DNA of 64,000 nucleotides from an uncultured Bacteroidales bacterium (GCA_900317055.1 ONFF01000010.1:22031-86030), one strand, 5' to 3'; shown: positions 38,528 through 48,092, counted from the stretch's first letter. Translations and numbers: made by a program. The notes: generated by a model not told the origin, from the letters alone.

Positions 38528-40042
38528 ATGATAAACAAAAAGACCATATTACTCTTCATAGCGCTATGTTTCTTATTCGGTTTGAAATCCTTTTCACAGA
38601 CTGAATATCAGGCATATACCTATCCAAATGGGCAGATTTCAAGTGAAGGTTATCTTCGTGACGGAAAGCCTGACGGACTTTGGAAGACCTATTACGAGAG
38701 CGGTCAGTTGAAGTCCATCGGAAAGCGCACGGATTTTCTTTTGGACAGCACTTGGGTATTCTTTGCGGAGTCGGGCGACACGACTTTGATTATCAATTAC
38801 AAGAAGGATTTGAAAAACGGTTTGCGCTTTACCTTCGGTAAAGAAGACATTTTGGAGGAGCCTTTTTTGAATGATGTGAAGCAAGGGGAGGGGCACCGCT
38901 ATGATCGAAAGCATCGTCTTATACAAACCATTTCTTTCAAGAATGGTTTTGAAGAGGGTATTTCTCCCGTTTTCGATACCACTGGACTCTTGCGCGAAAT
39001 CATCACTTACCGAAAAGGCTTCATTATGACTCGGGAAGCCTTGAATCGTTATGACCGCGATGGCAAAAAACATGGTTACTGGAAAACTTTTTTCGAAGAT
39101 TGGACATTACATACGGAATGCTATTATAAGCATGGACTGCGCGATGGATTCTACAAAGAATATGATGAGAAGGGTAACTTGAAGAAAATCACCAAGTTTG
39201 TAAATGATGTAGAGCAATTATTGGAAAGTGACCAAAAGCCACTTGTTGTACAACATGAATATTATCCCAATGGTAAGGTGAAACGCGAAGCCTCTTTCCG
39301 TGACGGGAAGCGTGAAGGTGTTTGGCGCGAATTTGATGAGGAAGGTAATGTGATCAGTTCCCAAACCTACAAAAAAGGCGCCTTGGTTGGTGAAGGTATT
39401 GTGGATACCGATGGCAAGCGTCGCGGCGAGTACAAAGAATTTTATCCCGACAGCACTTTGCGTGCAGAAGGCCTTTTTGTTGCGGGTTTACGCTCAGGCG
39501 AATGGAAGTTTTATTACCACAATGGTCAGCTTCAAGAGGTTGGAAACTATAAGGAAGGTGAACCTGACGGGGTTTGGATTTGGTATCATGACAACGGGCA
39601 GAAGCAGATTGAAGAACAGTTCTACAAAGGGCAGCCCAATGGACCGTACAAAGAATATGACTCAAGGGGAAACCTCATCGTTTCGGGCACTTATTTCGAT
39701 GGTTTGAAAAACGGTAAATGGACTGAAGAAATCGGAGATATGCGCACCCAGGGCGAGTATCGCAACGACAAACAAGTGGGGGAATGGGTTTCGTATTACG
39801 ACAACGACAAAATGGCTTTTCGCGGCACTTTCAATGCAGGTTATCCTGATGGTGAACATTTGTTCTATTATGAAAACGGTAAGTTGCGCGAAATTCAATG
39901 CTATAAAGGTGGTGTGAAGCACGGTGATTGGAAAAAGTATTTGGATACAGGAGAATTGTATTTTACCATCACTTACGATCAAGGCAAGGAAGTGAAATAT
40001 GATGGCGAGACCTTGGATGACAATGAAATCGTGAGAGAATGA
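38528..40042 (+). CDS. Exported MORN-repeat protein
   Basis: 504 residues with a signal peptide (MINKKTILLFIALCFLFGLKSFSQ). The rest is a long series of MORN-type (YwqK-like) repeats, each about 23 residues with the pattern YYxNGQLKxxGxYKxGxxxGxW (for example YYESGQLKSIG, FYYHNGQLQEVGNYKEGE, WYHDNGQKQIEEQFYKGQ). Proteins of this type are often annotated as YwqK-family antitoxins, but no toxin partner is seen. MORN arrays bind lipids or proteins. It overlaps the LD-carboxypeptidase gene by 4 nt, so an envelope function is plausible. Confidence 0.88.
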   Translation: MINKKTILLFIALCFLFGLKSFSQTEYQAYTYPNGQISSEGYLRDGKPDGLWKTYYESGQLKSIGKRTDFLLDSTWVFFAESGDTTLIINYKKDLKNGLRFTFGKEDILEEPFLNDVKQGEGHRYDRKHRLIQTISFKNGFEEGISPVFDTTGLLREIITYRKGFIMTREALNRYDRDGKKHGYWKTFFEDWTLHTECYYKHGLRDGFYKEYDEKGNLKKITKFVNDVEQLLESDQKPLVVQHEYYPNGKVKREASFRDGKREGVWREFDEEGNVISSQTYKKGALVGEGIVDTDGKRRGEYKEFYPDSTLRAEGLFVAGLRSGEWKFYYHNGQLQEVGNYKEGEPDGVWIWYHDNGQKQIEEQFYKGQPNGPYKEYDSRGNLIVSGTYFDGLKNGKWTEEIGDMRTQGEYRNDKQVGEWVSYYDNDKMAFRGTFNAGYPDGEHLFYYENGKLREIQCYKGGVKHGDWKKYLDTGELYFTITYDQGKEVKYDGETLDDNEIVRE

Positions 40043-40962
40043 AGCAGATACCGTTTTTACATCAAGGATCAAAGATTGGCATTGTCGCGCCAGCTCGTAA
40101 GGTGACTCGCGAAGAAATGCAATATGCCATCAATTGGATGGAAGAGCAAGGTTTTGTACCCGTTTATGATGACAGGCTTTTTGCCGAGCATCATATCTTT
40201 GCCGGTGATGATGATTTCCGTGCAGCTGTTTTTCAGGAATACCTTGACAATGAGCAAATAGAAGCCATTTGGTTGGCTCGTGGCGGTTATGGCAGCATCC
40301 GCATCATCGACAAGTTGGATTTCACCAGGTTTTTGCAGCATCCAATATGGGTTATAGGTTTCAGCGATACATCGGTGATTCATGGTAAGTTGAATCGTTT
40401 GGGAATTCCAAGTCTTCATGCCTCTATGCCTTTCTTTTTCGCCAACAAGACACCAGAGGCCAAACAATCCTTGCTGGATGCCCTTTTAGGCACACCTTTG
40501 CATTATGTTTTTCCTGCGCATAAGATGAACCGAATAGGACAGATGGAAGGGGAGATTGTTGGTGGAAATCTGTCGGTTCTGTATGGCATGATAGGATCCG
40601 ATACTTTTCCCGAATTGGAGGGAAAAATATTGTTCATCGAAGAAGTAGATGAATATATCTACCACATTGACAGGATGATGCATGCCTTGAAACGAGCTGG
40701 AAAACTCGCCCGCCTGAAAGGGCTTATCATCGGTGGTTTGACTCAAATTCACGATAATCCCGATCCGTTCGGAATGTCGGTGGAAGAAGTCATTGCCGAG
40801 GTTGTGGCGGAATACGATTATCCAGTTTGTTTCGGTTTCCCTGCCGGGCATTTTGATGACAATCGGGCGTTGTTTTTCGGATTAGACTCTCGATTGTTGG
40901 TAACGGATGAGAAGGTGGTTTATTGGAATGAAGGCTTACATTCGAGTAAGTCTATACAGTAA
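40039..40962 (+). CDS. ldcA: LD-carboxypeptidase (peptidase S66)
   Basis: 307 residues. Family S66 serine peptidases remove the terminal D-Ala from murein tetrapeptides during peptidoglycan recycling. The start KIGIVAPARKVTREEM, the middle AIWLARGGYGSIRI (about 76-89), the nucleophile region GFSDTSVIHG (about 111-120) and the Glu/His segment (IEEVDEYIYHIDRMM; CFGFPAGHFDDNRAL near the end) are visible. There is no signal peptide, fitting cytosolic recycling. The start overlaps the upstream stop (ATGA). Confidence 0.9.
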   Translation: MKQIPFLHQGSKIGIVAPARKVTREEMQYAINWMEEQGFVPVYDDRLFAEHHIFAGDDDFRAAVFQEYLDNEQIEAIWLARGGYGSIRIIDKLDFTRFLQHPIWVIGFSDTSVIHGKLNRLGIPSLHASMPFFFANKTPEAKQSLLDALLGTPLHYVFPAHKMNRIGQMEGEIVGGNLSVLYGMIGSDTFPELEGKILFIEEVDEYIYHIDRMMHALKRAGKLARLKGLIIGGLTQIHDNPDPFGMSVEEVIAEVVAEYDYPVCFGFPAGHFDDNRALFFGLDSRLLVTDEKVVYWNEGLHSSKSIQ

Positions 40963-41272
40963 ACTATCAAATATTGTTTGATAAAATCGTATGATTTTAG
41001 CGTTTGTTTGTCTCTTAAATCGAAAAATAATAGGGACAAAACAAAAATGCGATTTTATATAAACCAATGAATGCTAACATATTGGAAATTTGAAAACCAA
41101 AATCATATGGACAAAACAATACTAGGGCTTGACAGATGGTTATTATATGGATTTTTGATATACTTTTGTGAGCATGAAATCAAAAGGTGTAACAACCCTA
41201 CAAACTCAAAATAATATCAGCAGTGTAATTGCGCAATTGAATGAAAACCTTTAGATCAGCCAATGAAAAAAG
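40963..41272 (+). other. Intergenic region with a possible tiny ORF
   Basis: 310 nt, AT-rich. TACTTTTG (41161-41168) is followed after TGAGC by an ATG (41174) opening a 26-codon frame to a stop at 41252-41254. The layout is the same TAnnTTTG-N5-ATG seen before the two regulator genes. The peptide resembles nothing known. No other feature is seen. Confidence 0.4.
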
Positions 41273-42049
41273 ATGAGAGCCAATGTTAACATAAAGGATT
41301 GTAAATTTGCTGGAACGGGTAAAAAACTAATATCTTTTATAGCTGTTGTTTTACTGTGTTTTACACAAACAGGATGCCTAACCATTCTTGAAAATGCATT
41401 CCCTAACAATAAAACCATTCAATACTTGTCTGATGCTAATTTGGATCGACTTGAGAATACTATGCCGATTAGAAACAAAGATTGTGTAATCAATCATAAA
41501 AGCATGTGTTATAGTTGTGACACTACAAATATTGAAGGGCGGATTAGAACGGATGGTTTTTATTATTATCCCAAAATAGCAGTTGACATAGAAGGCAATC
41601 AGTTTTATGAACATGGGTCTGATGATCCATTTGGCGAAGCAACATATAGGATTGCTTTCTATACTGACAAGACATACTGTAGTTCACTATGGATGCATGA
41701 TAGCTTATTTAATGCAGCTGAGTGGGGTAAGTTCGAAATGCATAATGACACCATTGTGACGGAGTGTTTTGTAATTGGCAATGCAAACACTCCATCCTAT
41801 GGCATTCATGACACCTTACTTGCCAAATCACCAGATACTCTGATTCTGTTAAGTAGAAACCCCGTATGTCCGGAATATGACTTTTTTCATGCCCAACATT
41901 ACAAAATTGAACCAAATGGCAAGTTTTACTTCGTACCATCTAACCGTCTTCCCGACCCAAAGAAAGCCTGGATAAAAAGAAAGAAATGGTTCTGGTGCGA
42001 TGAAGATGAATGGAAACGATACAAAAGAGAACTAAAAAAGATGTATTAA
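41273..42049 (+). CDS. Hypothetical lipoprotein
   Basis: 258 residues. A longer n-region is followed by a hydrophobic stretch and lipobox (LISFIAVVLLCFTQTGC, Cys35). The mature part has several Cys and aromatic residues (CVINHKSMCYSC, GFYYYPKIAVDIEGNQFYEHG) but no motif I recognise. It is AT-richer than neighbouring genes. No obvious promoter, apart from the -7 element 105 nt upstream. It may act with the beta-barrel protein gene that follows 43 nt later. Confidence 0.7.
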   Translation: MRANVNIKDCKFAGTGKKLISFIAVVLLCFTQTGCLTILENAFPNNKTIQYLSDANLDRLENTMPIRNKDCVINHKSMCYSCDTTNIEGRIRTDGFYYYPKIAVDIEGNQFYEHGSDDPFGEATYRIAFYTDKTYCSSLWMHDSLFNAAEWGKFEMHNDTIVTECFVIGNANTPSYGIHDTLLAKSPDTLILLSRNPVCPEYDFFHAQHYKIEPNGKFYFVPSNRLPDPKKAWIKRKKWFWCDEDEWKRYKRELKKMY

Positions 42050-42092
42050 TTCACAAAATCAATAATCAAAACAACAAACAATCATTATCCCA

Positions 42093-42779
42093 ATGAAAAC
42101 CAAAGCATTATTACTAATCGTATTGTTGCTGAGCTCCACAGCATTTGCCCAGCAGGAAACCATCAAGAAGGTGAACAACACGCTCGGCATTTCCATGATG
42201 GGTAAGACGATGCAGTGTAACGGTATCAGCATGTCGTACATTGCATCGGAACAGGGCACGATGGCCCTTGCCTACGGCCTGGAATACGGCCGTGAGTATA
42301 TGCTGGGCAAGACACCTCTCGGCATTGTGACAGGTGTGCGCCTTGAGTACTGCCATCCTTACTCCAAATTCGAGGAAGAGGGTCAAACCCTCGAGGTGAA
42401 AGCCCACGACTTGGCGGGTGTGCTCCCCGTCATGCTGCAATACCATGACAAGTTGGGCGACCGTACCGAACTACAACTTTTCACAGGTCCCAGCCTCGAC
42501 TTGGTGGTTTTCCGCAAGATGGATGCATCCGGAATCGTATCGGGAAGCGGCAGCTATCTGTTTGGCAGTCCGCTCGAAGACACGAGCAAGCCCATGTGGA
42601 ATTGGATTGGCCTGTCGTGGAATTTTGGCATCGGCATCCAATACAACGACATCGCCTTCAGGATTTCGTCATCGCTGGGTCTGCTCAACCATTTCGACAA
42701 GGACTACACGGCACAATATTTGGGATATCCTATGCGCATCAACAGGCCTATTATGGGTACGGTGATGTTTAAACTGTAA
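42093..42779 (+). CDS. Outer-membrane beta-barrel-like exported protein
   Basis: 228 residues with a signal peptide (MKTKALLLIVLLLSSTAFAQ). The rest alternates hydrophobic and polar residues, with glycine/aromatic-rich strands (LAYGLEYGREYMLG, IGLSWNFGIGIQYNDIAFRIS) and a terminal MGTVMFKL ending in a hydrophobic residue, as in outer-membrane barrels of the OmpA/PorT-like size class. Function unknown. A strong hairpin directly follows. Confidence 0.75.
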   Translation: MKTKALLLIVLLLSSTAFAQQETIKKVNNTLGISMMGKTMQCNGISMSYIASEQGTMALAYGLEYGREYMLGKTPLGIVTGVRLEYCHPYSKFEEEGQTLEVKAHDLAGVLPVMLQYHDKLGDRTELQLFTGPSLDLVVFRKMDASGIVSGSGSYLFGSPLEDTSKPMWNWIGLSWNFGIGIQYNDIAFRISSSLGLLNHFDKDYTAQYLGYPMRINRPIMGTVMFKL

Positions 42780-42813
42780 TGCGCTAAATTACAATTAACA
42801 AGCGAATTACACT

Positions 42814-42849
42814 AAGTTAGAGGAAAAGCAGAAGCTTTTCCTCTAACTT
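42814..42849. terminator. Bidirectional terminator between barrel gene and CARF nuclease gene
   Basis: AAGTTAGAGGAAAAGC (42814-42829), loop AGAA, GCTTTTCCTCTAACTT (42834-42849): a perfect 16-bp stem. Its right arm contains the stop codon of the minus-strand CARF gene. Confidence 0.8.
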
Positions 42850-44003
42850 TCTTTGGCAATCTTATCCATCGACTTGAGGATGTTCTTCAGCAGCTCGGGC
42901 TTGGTCAAATTTAGCCAATCGCAGAAGGTGATGCCCATGTATTTGGCGGTCTTTTTCCAGTTGCCCTTGTGGTCTTTCTTCAAGGAGAAGATATAGGAAT
43001 TGCTGGTGCCGAGCAGCACTTCCTTCAAGGCGCAGACTTTGTAGACAATCTCATTGAAGAGGCTTTCGCTGGTCACTCCTGTCTTGCATTCTATGACAAA
43101 TAGCTTGTTGGCCTTGATGAAGCACACATCCAGTTCGTTGTTGTGCTTGATAATGCCGTTAGAGATGTGTACGCCCATGGCAATGTCATCGGGTTGCAGG
43201 ACATTTTTGATCAAAGCGTAGACATATTCCTCAAACCAACCACCTGTGAGGTATTCTATTTCATAGCTTTGTAAAGAACCTGGTCTTTCGGGAACAAAAC
43301 CTATGTAATTCAAGAACTTGCTCAAATTTGGGATGGCGGTCATATATTCCTTGTGCGGGTTTTCCACTTCCGAGATAATGAGGAACTTCCAGTTGCGGTA
43401 TTTTTCGCGCAGTGTTTCCATCACCTGATAATCGCCACGGCCAAACATGTTTTGTGAAAACATGGTAAACAGATGCTGAGAGAAAGCAATCTCTTTCACT
43501 TGTTTGCGTGGTTGGTCCACATCGCTTTGCAGTCCGTATAGACCAAAATACTCTTTCAGTGTCATACGGTGCTTGATGGGAAACACCTCATCGTCGTCAT
43601 CATAGATGCTATGGTCGAAGATGGTCTTGACAATCAGGTTCTCACGGGTTTGGGTATAGAAAAATAAGGTGTTGAACTCCTCGAAGACATGCTGCACCGA
43701 AAGAGTCATATAACGGTTGCCTCCAGCAAGATTGAGGTAATATTGTGTCTCCGGGTTCAGTTTGCTCTTGATGGTACGGCAGATGTGTTCATACAGGAAC
43801 TTGTCTTCAAAACGCTTCACAATGATGCTTTTCACCAGAGTTTCTTCGACTTTCAGTTGTTGAGCCAGCAGCTGTATGCAACTGGCTTCCTCTTCAGTGG
43901 AAATAAAAAGCAACTCATCACCTTCTTCATAGTATTCCTTGGTGAAGAGATAAGCCGGCATCGGGTTGCTTTTATCTATGATGTTGACAATAGTTTTGGA
44001 CAT
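42843..44003 (-). CDS. Card1/Can2-like CARF-domain nuclease (DUF1887 family)
   Basis: 386 residues from the ATG at 44003 (the frame's first Met, 17 codons earlier, lies in the promoter region). The N-terminal half is CARF-like: SKTIVNIID start and the ligand-loop NLAGGNRYMTLS (91-102). The C-terminal half is a PD-(D/E)XK nuclease: NNELDVCFIKANKLFVIE with Asp292, then ECKTG with Glu305-x-Lys307. This is the plan of Card1/Can2, which cut nucleic acid when cyclic tetra-adenylate made by type III CRISPR Cas10 binds the CARF domain. No cas gene, CRISPR array or other cyclic-nucleotide synthase is seen in the window, so its activator would have to come from elsewhere or be different. Confidence 0.85.
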   Translation of the reverse strand: MSKTIVNIIDKSNPMPAYLFTKEYYEEGDELLFISTEEEASCIQLLAQQLKVEETLVKSIIVKRFEDKFLYEHICRTIKSKLNPETQYYLNLAGGNRYMTLSVQHVFEEFNTLFFYTQTRENLIVKTIFDHSIYDDDDEVFPIKHRMTLKEYFGLYGLQSDVDQPRKQVKEIAFSQHLFTMFSQNMFGRGDYQVMETLREKYRNWKFLIISEVENPHKEYMTAIPNLSKFLNYIGFVPERPGSLQSYEIEYLTGGWFEEYVYALIKNVLQPDDIAMGVHISNGIIKHNNELDVCFIKANKLFVIECKTGVTSESLFNEIVYKVCALKEVLLGTSNSYIFSLKKDHKGNWKKTAKYMGITFCDWLNLTKPELLKNILKSMDKIAKES

Positions 44004-44021
44004 GGTGTAATAATTTGGGCA

Positions 44022-44029
44022 CAAAAATA
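44022..44029 (-). promoter_or_regulatory. -7 element of the CARF nuclease gene
   Basis: On the minus strand TATTTTTG (complement of 44022-44029), 18 nt before the ATG at 44003. No TTG at the usual distance. Confidence 0.45.
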
Positions 44030-44061
44030 GGAAAATTGTTTGATAATATATCATAATGGTG

Positions 44062-44135
44062 TTGTAGGGCTGTCACACCGTGGCAGCCGCAACAGAAAAC
44101 AATGTTACGGCTGCCGTAATACGACAGCCCTACAA
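44062..44135. repeat. TTGTAGGGCTGTC palindrome
   Basis: TTGTAGGGCTGTC and GACAGCCCTACAA bound a 74-bp element, with an inner pair GGCAGCCG/CGGCTGCC. It sits between the CARF gene and the beta-helix gene and could act as a terminator for the latter. Confidence 0.85.
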
Positions 44136-44144
44136 TCACAATGG

Positions 44145-45572
44145 TTATTCAATGATTACCTTTTGTGTGGTATTACCTATTTTCACAAAATAAAGGCCTT
44201 GCGGCAATGCTATGCTTTCTTTGCCGTCGATTTCTTGGTTGATAAGGATTTGACCGAGGGCATTCATGATGGTCATCTTTTCTTTGCCTTCCACCATGAA
44301 ACGACCATGGGTGGGATTAGGCCACACTTCGAAAGCTTTGGCTGATACTTCGTTCATGCCATCAACATCGACAAAAGGAACAAAGGTGACCAAACCCAAG
44401 CTCGGGTCGTCGTTTTGGTGTACAATATGTTCCTCGATTATGTGACTGTTGGAAGTGCCCCAATTGTTGCCAACGGCCATGATGTCGCAAGTAGAGTTGT
44501 TGTATAGGTCATAAATCACACCGCCGTTTCCGTTGTCGTGGATTTGGTTATACCCCCAATCTTCTTCTGTGCCGAGGTCGATGTCGAAAGCATTGATGGC
44601 CGTGATGCCCCACAAGTTGCCTGTAATCACATTGTTGCGAATGACGGCCTTGTTATTTCTATCCATACCATAGATACTGATGCCACTACCGCCGTTCATG
44701 GGGTTGGTTTCCAAGTTATTGTCAATGAATTGGTTGCCAACGATTACTGAACTCAAATTGTAGCCTTGCTGGTTGTAGCCATAGCGGTTGTTTTTGACGA
44801 CGTTGTCTTTCAGCAGGATTTTGGTGTCGCCCGTGTTCATCAAATCTGCAATGGTAATGCCGCCCGACATGTCGTGTCCGCCACCCTCAATGGTGCAATT
44901 CACGATACGGATGGTATCGTTTGCGCCAGGTCCGAGATTGATTTGGGGTTGGTTGGCGTTGGAAGTCACATTGTTAGTGAACTGGCAGTTCAGGATTTGC
45001 GGAGAGGCTTGCCCATTGGCGGGAGAACCGATGGCCGCGCCTTCGTTGGAATAAAACTCACAATTGGTAAAAACTGGGTCGCAGTTCATGCAATTGACGG
45101 CACTCGACTGCTGTTGGGAATAAAAATAGTGGAATCGGCAAGTATCAAAAGTCACATCGCTGTTGATGATTTGGATGCCATTCATTTCACCAAACCAGCA
45201 GTAACTGAGAAAGCTGGGGTCAGAGGCATCCTCAAAGCGGAGGTGGCCGCTTCCCATTCCTATTGGCAAATAATGTTCCTCATCTTGTCCCATGGCTTCC
45301 ATCGAGCCTTTGATGGTAATGGTGTAGTCGTTGGCAAACGTGATATAAATCAGTCCGTCGTTTCGGTTGATGTAAAGTTTGTCGTTGGCCGAGATGGTGA
45401 TGTCGCCCGAAATGAAGTAATAAAAGATTTGAGGGTCAAAACTCACGCATCCACTAATTTCCACGAGGTCATCCAAAGTATAAGTCGTGCCGTTGCCTGG
45501 GCTTGTCCATTGGGCGTTCATCATCGGAATGAATCCGAGAAACAAGGCTAAAATCAAGGTTGCTTTTTTCAT
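44145..45572 (-). CDS. T9SS-secreted right-handed beta-helix protein
   Basis: 475 residues with a signal peptide (MKKATLILALFLGFIPMMNAQ). Residues about 90-390 are parallel beta-helix repeats of the pectate-lyase/NosD type (IQIINSDVTFDTCRF, VFTNCEFYSNEGAAIG, VIRNNVITGNLWGI). The last about 75 residues are a T9SS sorting domain (FEVWPNPTHGRFMVEG, ALPQGLYFVKIG, KVIIE). No catalytic residues for a lyase are evident. It is likely a surface-exposed or secreted carbohydrate-binding or structural protein. Confidence 0.88.
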   Translation of the reverse strand: MKKATLILALFLGFIPMMNAQWTSPGNGTTYTLDDLVEISGCVSFDPQIFYYFISGDITISANDKLYINRNDGLIYITFANDYTITIKGSMEAMGQDEEHYLPIGMGSGHLRFEDASDPSFLSYCWFGEMNGIQIINSDVTFDTCRFHYFYSQQQSSAVNCMNCDPVFTNCEFYSNEGAAIGSPANGQASPQILNCQFTNNVTSNANQPQINLGPGANDTIRIVNCTIEGGGHDMSGGITIADLMNTGDTKILLKDNVVKNNRYGYNQQGYNLSSVIVGNQFIDNNLETNPMNGGSGISIYGMDRNNKAVIRNNVITGNLWGITAINAFDIDLGTEEDWGYNQIHDNGNGGVIYDLYNNSTCDIMAVGNNWGTSNSHIIEEHIVHQNDDPSLGLVTFVPFVDVDGMNEVSAKAFEVWPNPTHGRFMVEGKEKMTIMNALGQILINQEIDGKESIALPQGLYFVKIGNTTQKVIIE

Positions 45573-45660
45573 TTTTGGTAGATTTTCAAACTTTTAGCGA
45601 AATTACTATTTTTCACCTTAGAAAAACAAATTTTATGGTCATTTTTTACTTTTGAAAGTA

Positions 45661-45688
45661 AAAAAAGGCGACCGAGGCCGCCTTTTTT
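45661..45688. terminator. Terminator downstream of pgk
   Basis: AAAAAAGGCG (45661-45670) pairs with CGCCTTTTTT (45679-45688). On the minus strand it follows pgk, 20 nt after its stop codon. Confidence 0.8.
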
Positions 45689-45708
45689 GGTAAGATAAAA
45701 TGATGCTA

Positions 45709-46959
45709 TCATTTCTTAATCGCTGCAATACCCGGCAACTCCTTGCCTTCGATGGCTTCGAGCAAGGCACCGCCGCCAGTGGAGACATAACTCACTTGGT
45801 CAGCCAAGCCGAACTTGTTGATGCAAGCCACTGAATCACCGCCGCCGATGAGGGAAAAGGCACCATCCTTGGTGGCAGCTGCAATGGCCTCAGCGATAGC
45901 CTTTGAGCCTTGTGCAAAGGTGTCGAACTCAAACACGCCGCAGGGACCGTTCCAAAGGATGGTCTTCGAGCCTTTGATGACATTGGCAAAGAGTTCGCGG
46001 GTCTTCGGACCGATGTCCATACCTTCCCAACCTTCGGGAATGTCCATCGGGTCAACCACTTGTGTGTTGGCATCGTTGCCGAACTTGTCACCAACCACGC
46101 AGTCGATGGCCAGTACTAAATTAACACCTTTTTCTTTGGCCTTGGCAAGGATGTCGAGAGCGAGGTCAAGTTTGTCATCTTCGCAGATGGAGTTACCAAT
46201 CTTACCGCCGAGAGCCTTTTTGAAGGTGTAAGTCATGCCACCGCAAAGGATGAGGTTGTCGACCTTGGTGAGCAGGTTCTCGATGATTTCAATCTTTGTA
46301 GAAACCTTAGAGCCACCCATGATAGCTGTGAAAGGATGCTGGATTTCGTTCATCACCTTGTTGACGGCAGCCACTTCCTTGCCCATCAGATAGCCGAACA
46401 TCTTATGGTCGGCATCGAAATAGTCGGCAATCAAAGCGGTTGAAGCATGGGCGCGGTGGGCAGTGCCAAAGGCATCGTTGATGTAGTATTCGCCATAGCC
46501 CGCAAGGGTCTTGGTGAACTCTTTCTGTGAGGCTTTGACGGCTTTCTTGGCTTCATCGTAGCCTTCTTCACCTTTCTCGATGCCGCGCGGCTTGCCTTCT
46601 TCCTCTGCATAGAAACGGAGGTTTTCAAGTACGAGCACCTCACCAGGTTTCATGGCGGCCACTTGATCGGCGGCTTTCATGCAATCGGTAGCAAATTGCA
46701 CTGGACGGCCCAACAATTCTTCCAAGTGCTTGATAATCGGCTTGATGGAGAACTTCGGGTCGGGGTTTTTCTTCGGACGACCAAGGTGCGACATCAGCAC
46801 AACCATACCTTTGTCGTTCAAGACCTTGTTGATGGTAGGCAGAGCGGCACGCATACGGGTGTCGTCAGTGATGTTGAAATTGTCATCCAACGGGACATTG
46901 AAGTCTACGCGGATAACCACGCGCTTGTTTTCGAAATTGATTTGATCGATGTTTGTCAT
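45709..46959 (-). CDS. pgk: Phosphoglycerate kinase
   Basis: 416 residues, full length. It converts 1,3-bisphosphoglycerate and ADP to 3-phosphoglycerate and ATP in glycolysis. Recognisable blocks: [13 protein letters not shown] (N-terminus), LMSHLGRPK (about 55-63), RAHAST (about 155), [11 protein letters not shown] (about 200), [13 protein letters not shown] (about 335) and [14 protein letters not shown] (about 373). It is the second gene after the lipid kinase on the same strand (27-nt gap), so it may be transcribed from the promoter at 48011 or from an unseen one. Confidence 0.97.
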   Translation of the reverse strand: MTNIDQINFENKRVVIRVDFNVPLDDNFNITDDTRMRAALPTINKVLNDKGMVVLMSHLGRPKKNPDPKFSIKPIIKHLEELLGRPVQFATDCMKAADQVAAMKPGEVLVLENLRFYAEEEGKPRGIEKGEEGYDEAKKAVKASQKEFTKTLAGYGEYYINDAFGTAHRAHASTALIADYFDADHKMFGYLMGKEVAAVNKVMNEIQHPFTAIMGGSKVSTKIEIIENLLTKVDNLILCGGMTYTFKKALGGKIGNSICEDDKLDLALDILAKAKEKGVNLVLAIDCVVGDKFGNDANTQVVDPMDIPEGWEGMDIGPKTRELFANVIKGSKTILWNGPCGVFEFDTFAQGSKAIAEAIAAATKDGAFSLIGGGDSVACINKFGLADQVSYVSTGGGALLEAIEGKELPGIAAIKK

Positions 46960-46986
46960 AGTCTTTGATTTTTATGTAGATGATTA

Positions 46987-47988
46987 TTACTTTGATTTTT
47001 TCTTGAAGCGGCTTTGTTTTTTCTGTTTTTGTTTTGGCTCCTTAGGGATGACCATATTGATGGCCTTGGGCAGGATTTCGAAGTCGAAAGGTGAATTGTT
47101 GAGGGTCTCGCCTTCAGTCTCAACCTTCAAGGAATGAGGTGGGATGGATACGATACGGATTCTCTGGCCACGGAAGGTCTGAACTTCCTTGAGTTTTTCG
47201 ATGAAAGTGCCATCGTAGATGTTTTTCACATTGGCGGCGAATTTGAAGATAGACACTTTTCGAATGACGGTGATATCGAACAGACCGTCGTCAGGGACAG
47301 CCTTGGGCATCATCATCATACCGCCACCATTGAAACGGCAATTGCCAACAGAAAGACTCAAAATATTGTCGTCAAACACTTGTTGTTCATCCACTTCGAT
47401 TTGTACATGGGTGACTTTATATTTCAGCAGACATTTCACCACGCTAATCAAGTAACGGATAGTGCCGCCTTTGCCTTGTTGTTTCATGAGGTTGGTTGAA
47501 TGGCAAACCATTTCATCCAAGCCGGTACCAGCTGCATTTAGGAAAAAACGGGTCTTTGGGTCGCCGTCATTATAATAGGTCAGTTTGCCAATATCGTGGG
47601 CAAAAGTATGCCCCGCCTTGATAATTTTGATGACTTCATCGTATTCCAAAGGAATGTCAAAAGTACGACGCCAATCGTTGCCTGTTCCGATAGGAAGGGC
47701 AGCCATTGTAATGTCAGTAGTGGGAACAACATCTTGTGTAAATATGCCATTAATTATTTCGTTATTGGTGCCGTCGCCTCCTACGGAGATAATCTTTCGA
47801 TAGCCTTTTTCAACAATGGCGTTACGGACAATTTCAATGGCATGACGAGGATATTCGGTCAGTATGTCATCAAATACAAATCCCTCATTGATAAGCAATT
47901 GCTTAATCATAGGCCAGTCTCTTCCGGATTTTCCGACCGAGGCTTTTGGATTGACGACAACCAACCATTTGTTGTTTGTTTCAGTCAT
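46987..47988 (-). CDS. Diacylglycerol/lipid kinase family protein
   Basis: 333 residues of the DagK/YegS catalytic fold. VVNPKASVGKSGRDW (about 11-25) at the N-terminus and the nucleotide motif SVGGDGTNNEIING (about 63-76) are diagnostic; LPIGTGNDWRRTF (about 95-107) is the next block. It phosphorylates a diacylglycerol or a related lipid at the inner membrane, probably in phospholipid or glycolipid turnover. The C-terminus is very basic (KEPKQKQKKQSRFKKKSK). Own promoter at 48011-48039. Confidence 0.9.
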   Translation of the reverse strand: MTETNNKWLVVVNPKASVGKSGRDWPMIKQLLINEGFVFDDILTEYPRHAIEIVRNAIVEKGYRKIISVGGDGTNNEIINGIFTQDVVPTTDITMAALPIGTGNDWRRTFDIPLEYDEVIKIIKAGHTFAHDIGKLTYYNDGDPKTRFFLNAAGTGLDEMVCHSTNLMKQQGKGGTIRYLISVVKCLLKYKVTHVQIEVDEQQVFDDNILSLSVGNCRFNGGGMMMMPKAVPDDGLFDITVIRKVSIFKFAANVKNIYDGTFIEKLKEVQTFRGQRIRIVSIPPHSLKVETEGETLNNSPFDFEILPKAINMVIPKEPKQKQKKQSRFKKKSK

Positions 47989-48010
47989 AAAAAACTAGTT
48001 TTTCACGGGT

Positions 48011-48039
48011 CAAAGATAGGAAATAAAACAATAAGACAA
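48011..48039 (-). promoter_or_regulatory. Promoter of the lipid kinase gene
   Basis: On the minus strand TTG (complement of 48037-48039), an 18-nt spacer, then TATCTTTG (complement of 48011-48018), 22 nt before the ATG at 47988. Confidence 0.65.
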
Positions 48040-48092
48040 GCCAAATGCTTGGTTATTTGAAAAGATAATGAATTTATATTGTTTTTTTTCAT

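Noticed and set aside
38528-40042. Toxin-antitoxin system, because YwqK-like proteins are often named antitoxins
   Set aside because: No toxin gene is adjacent; the protein has a signal peptide and MORN repeats, and the neighbour is an LD-carboxypeptidase.
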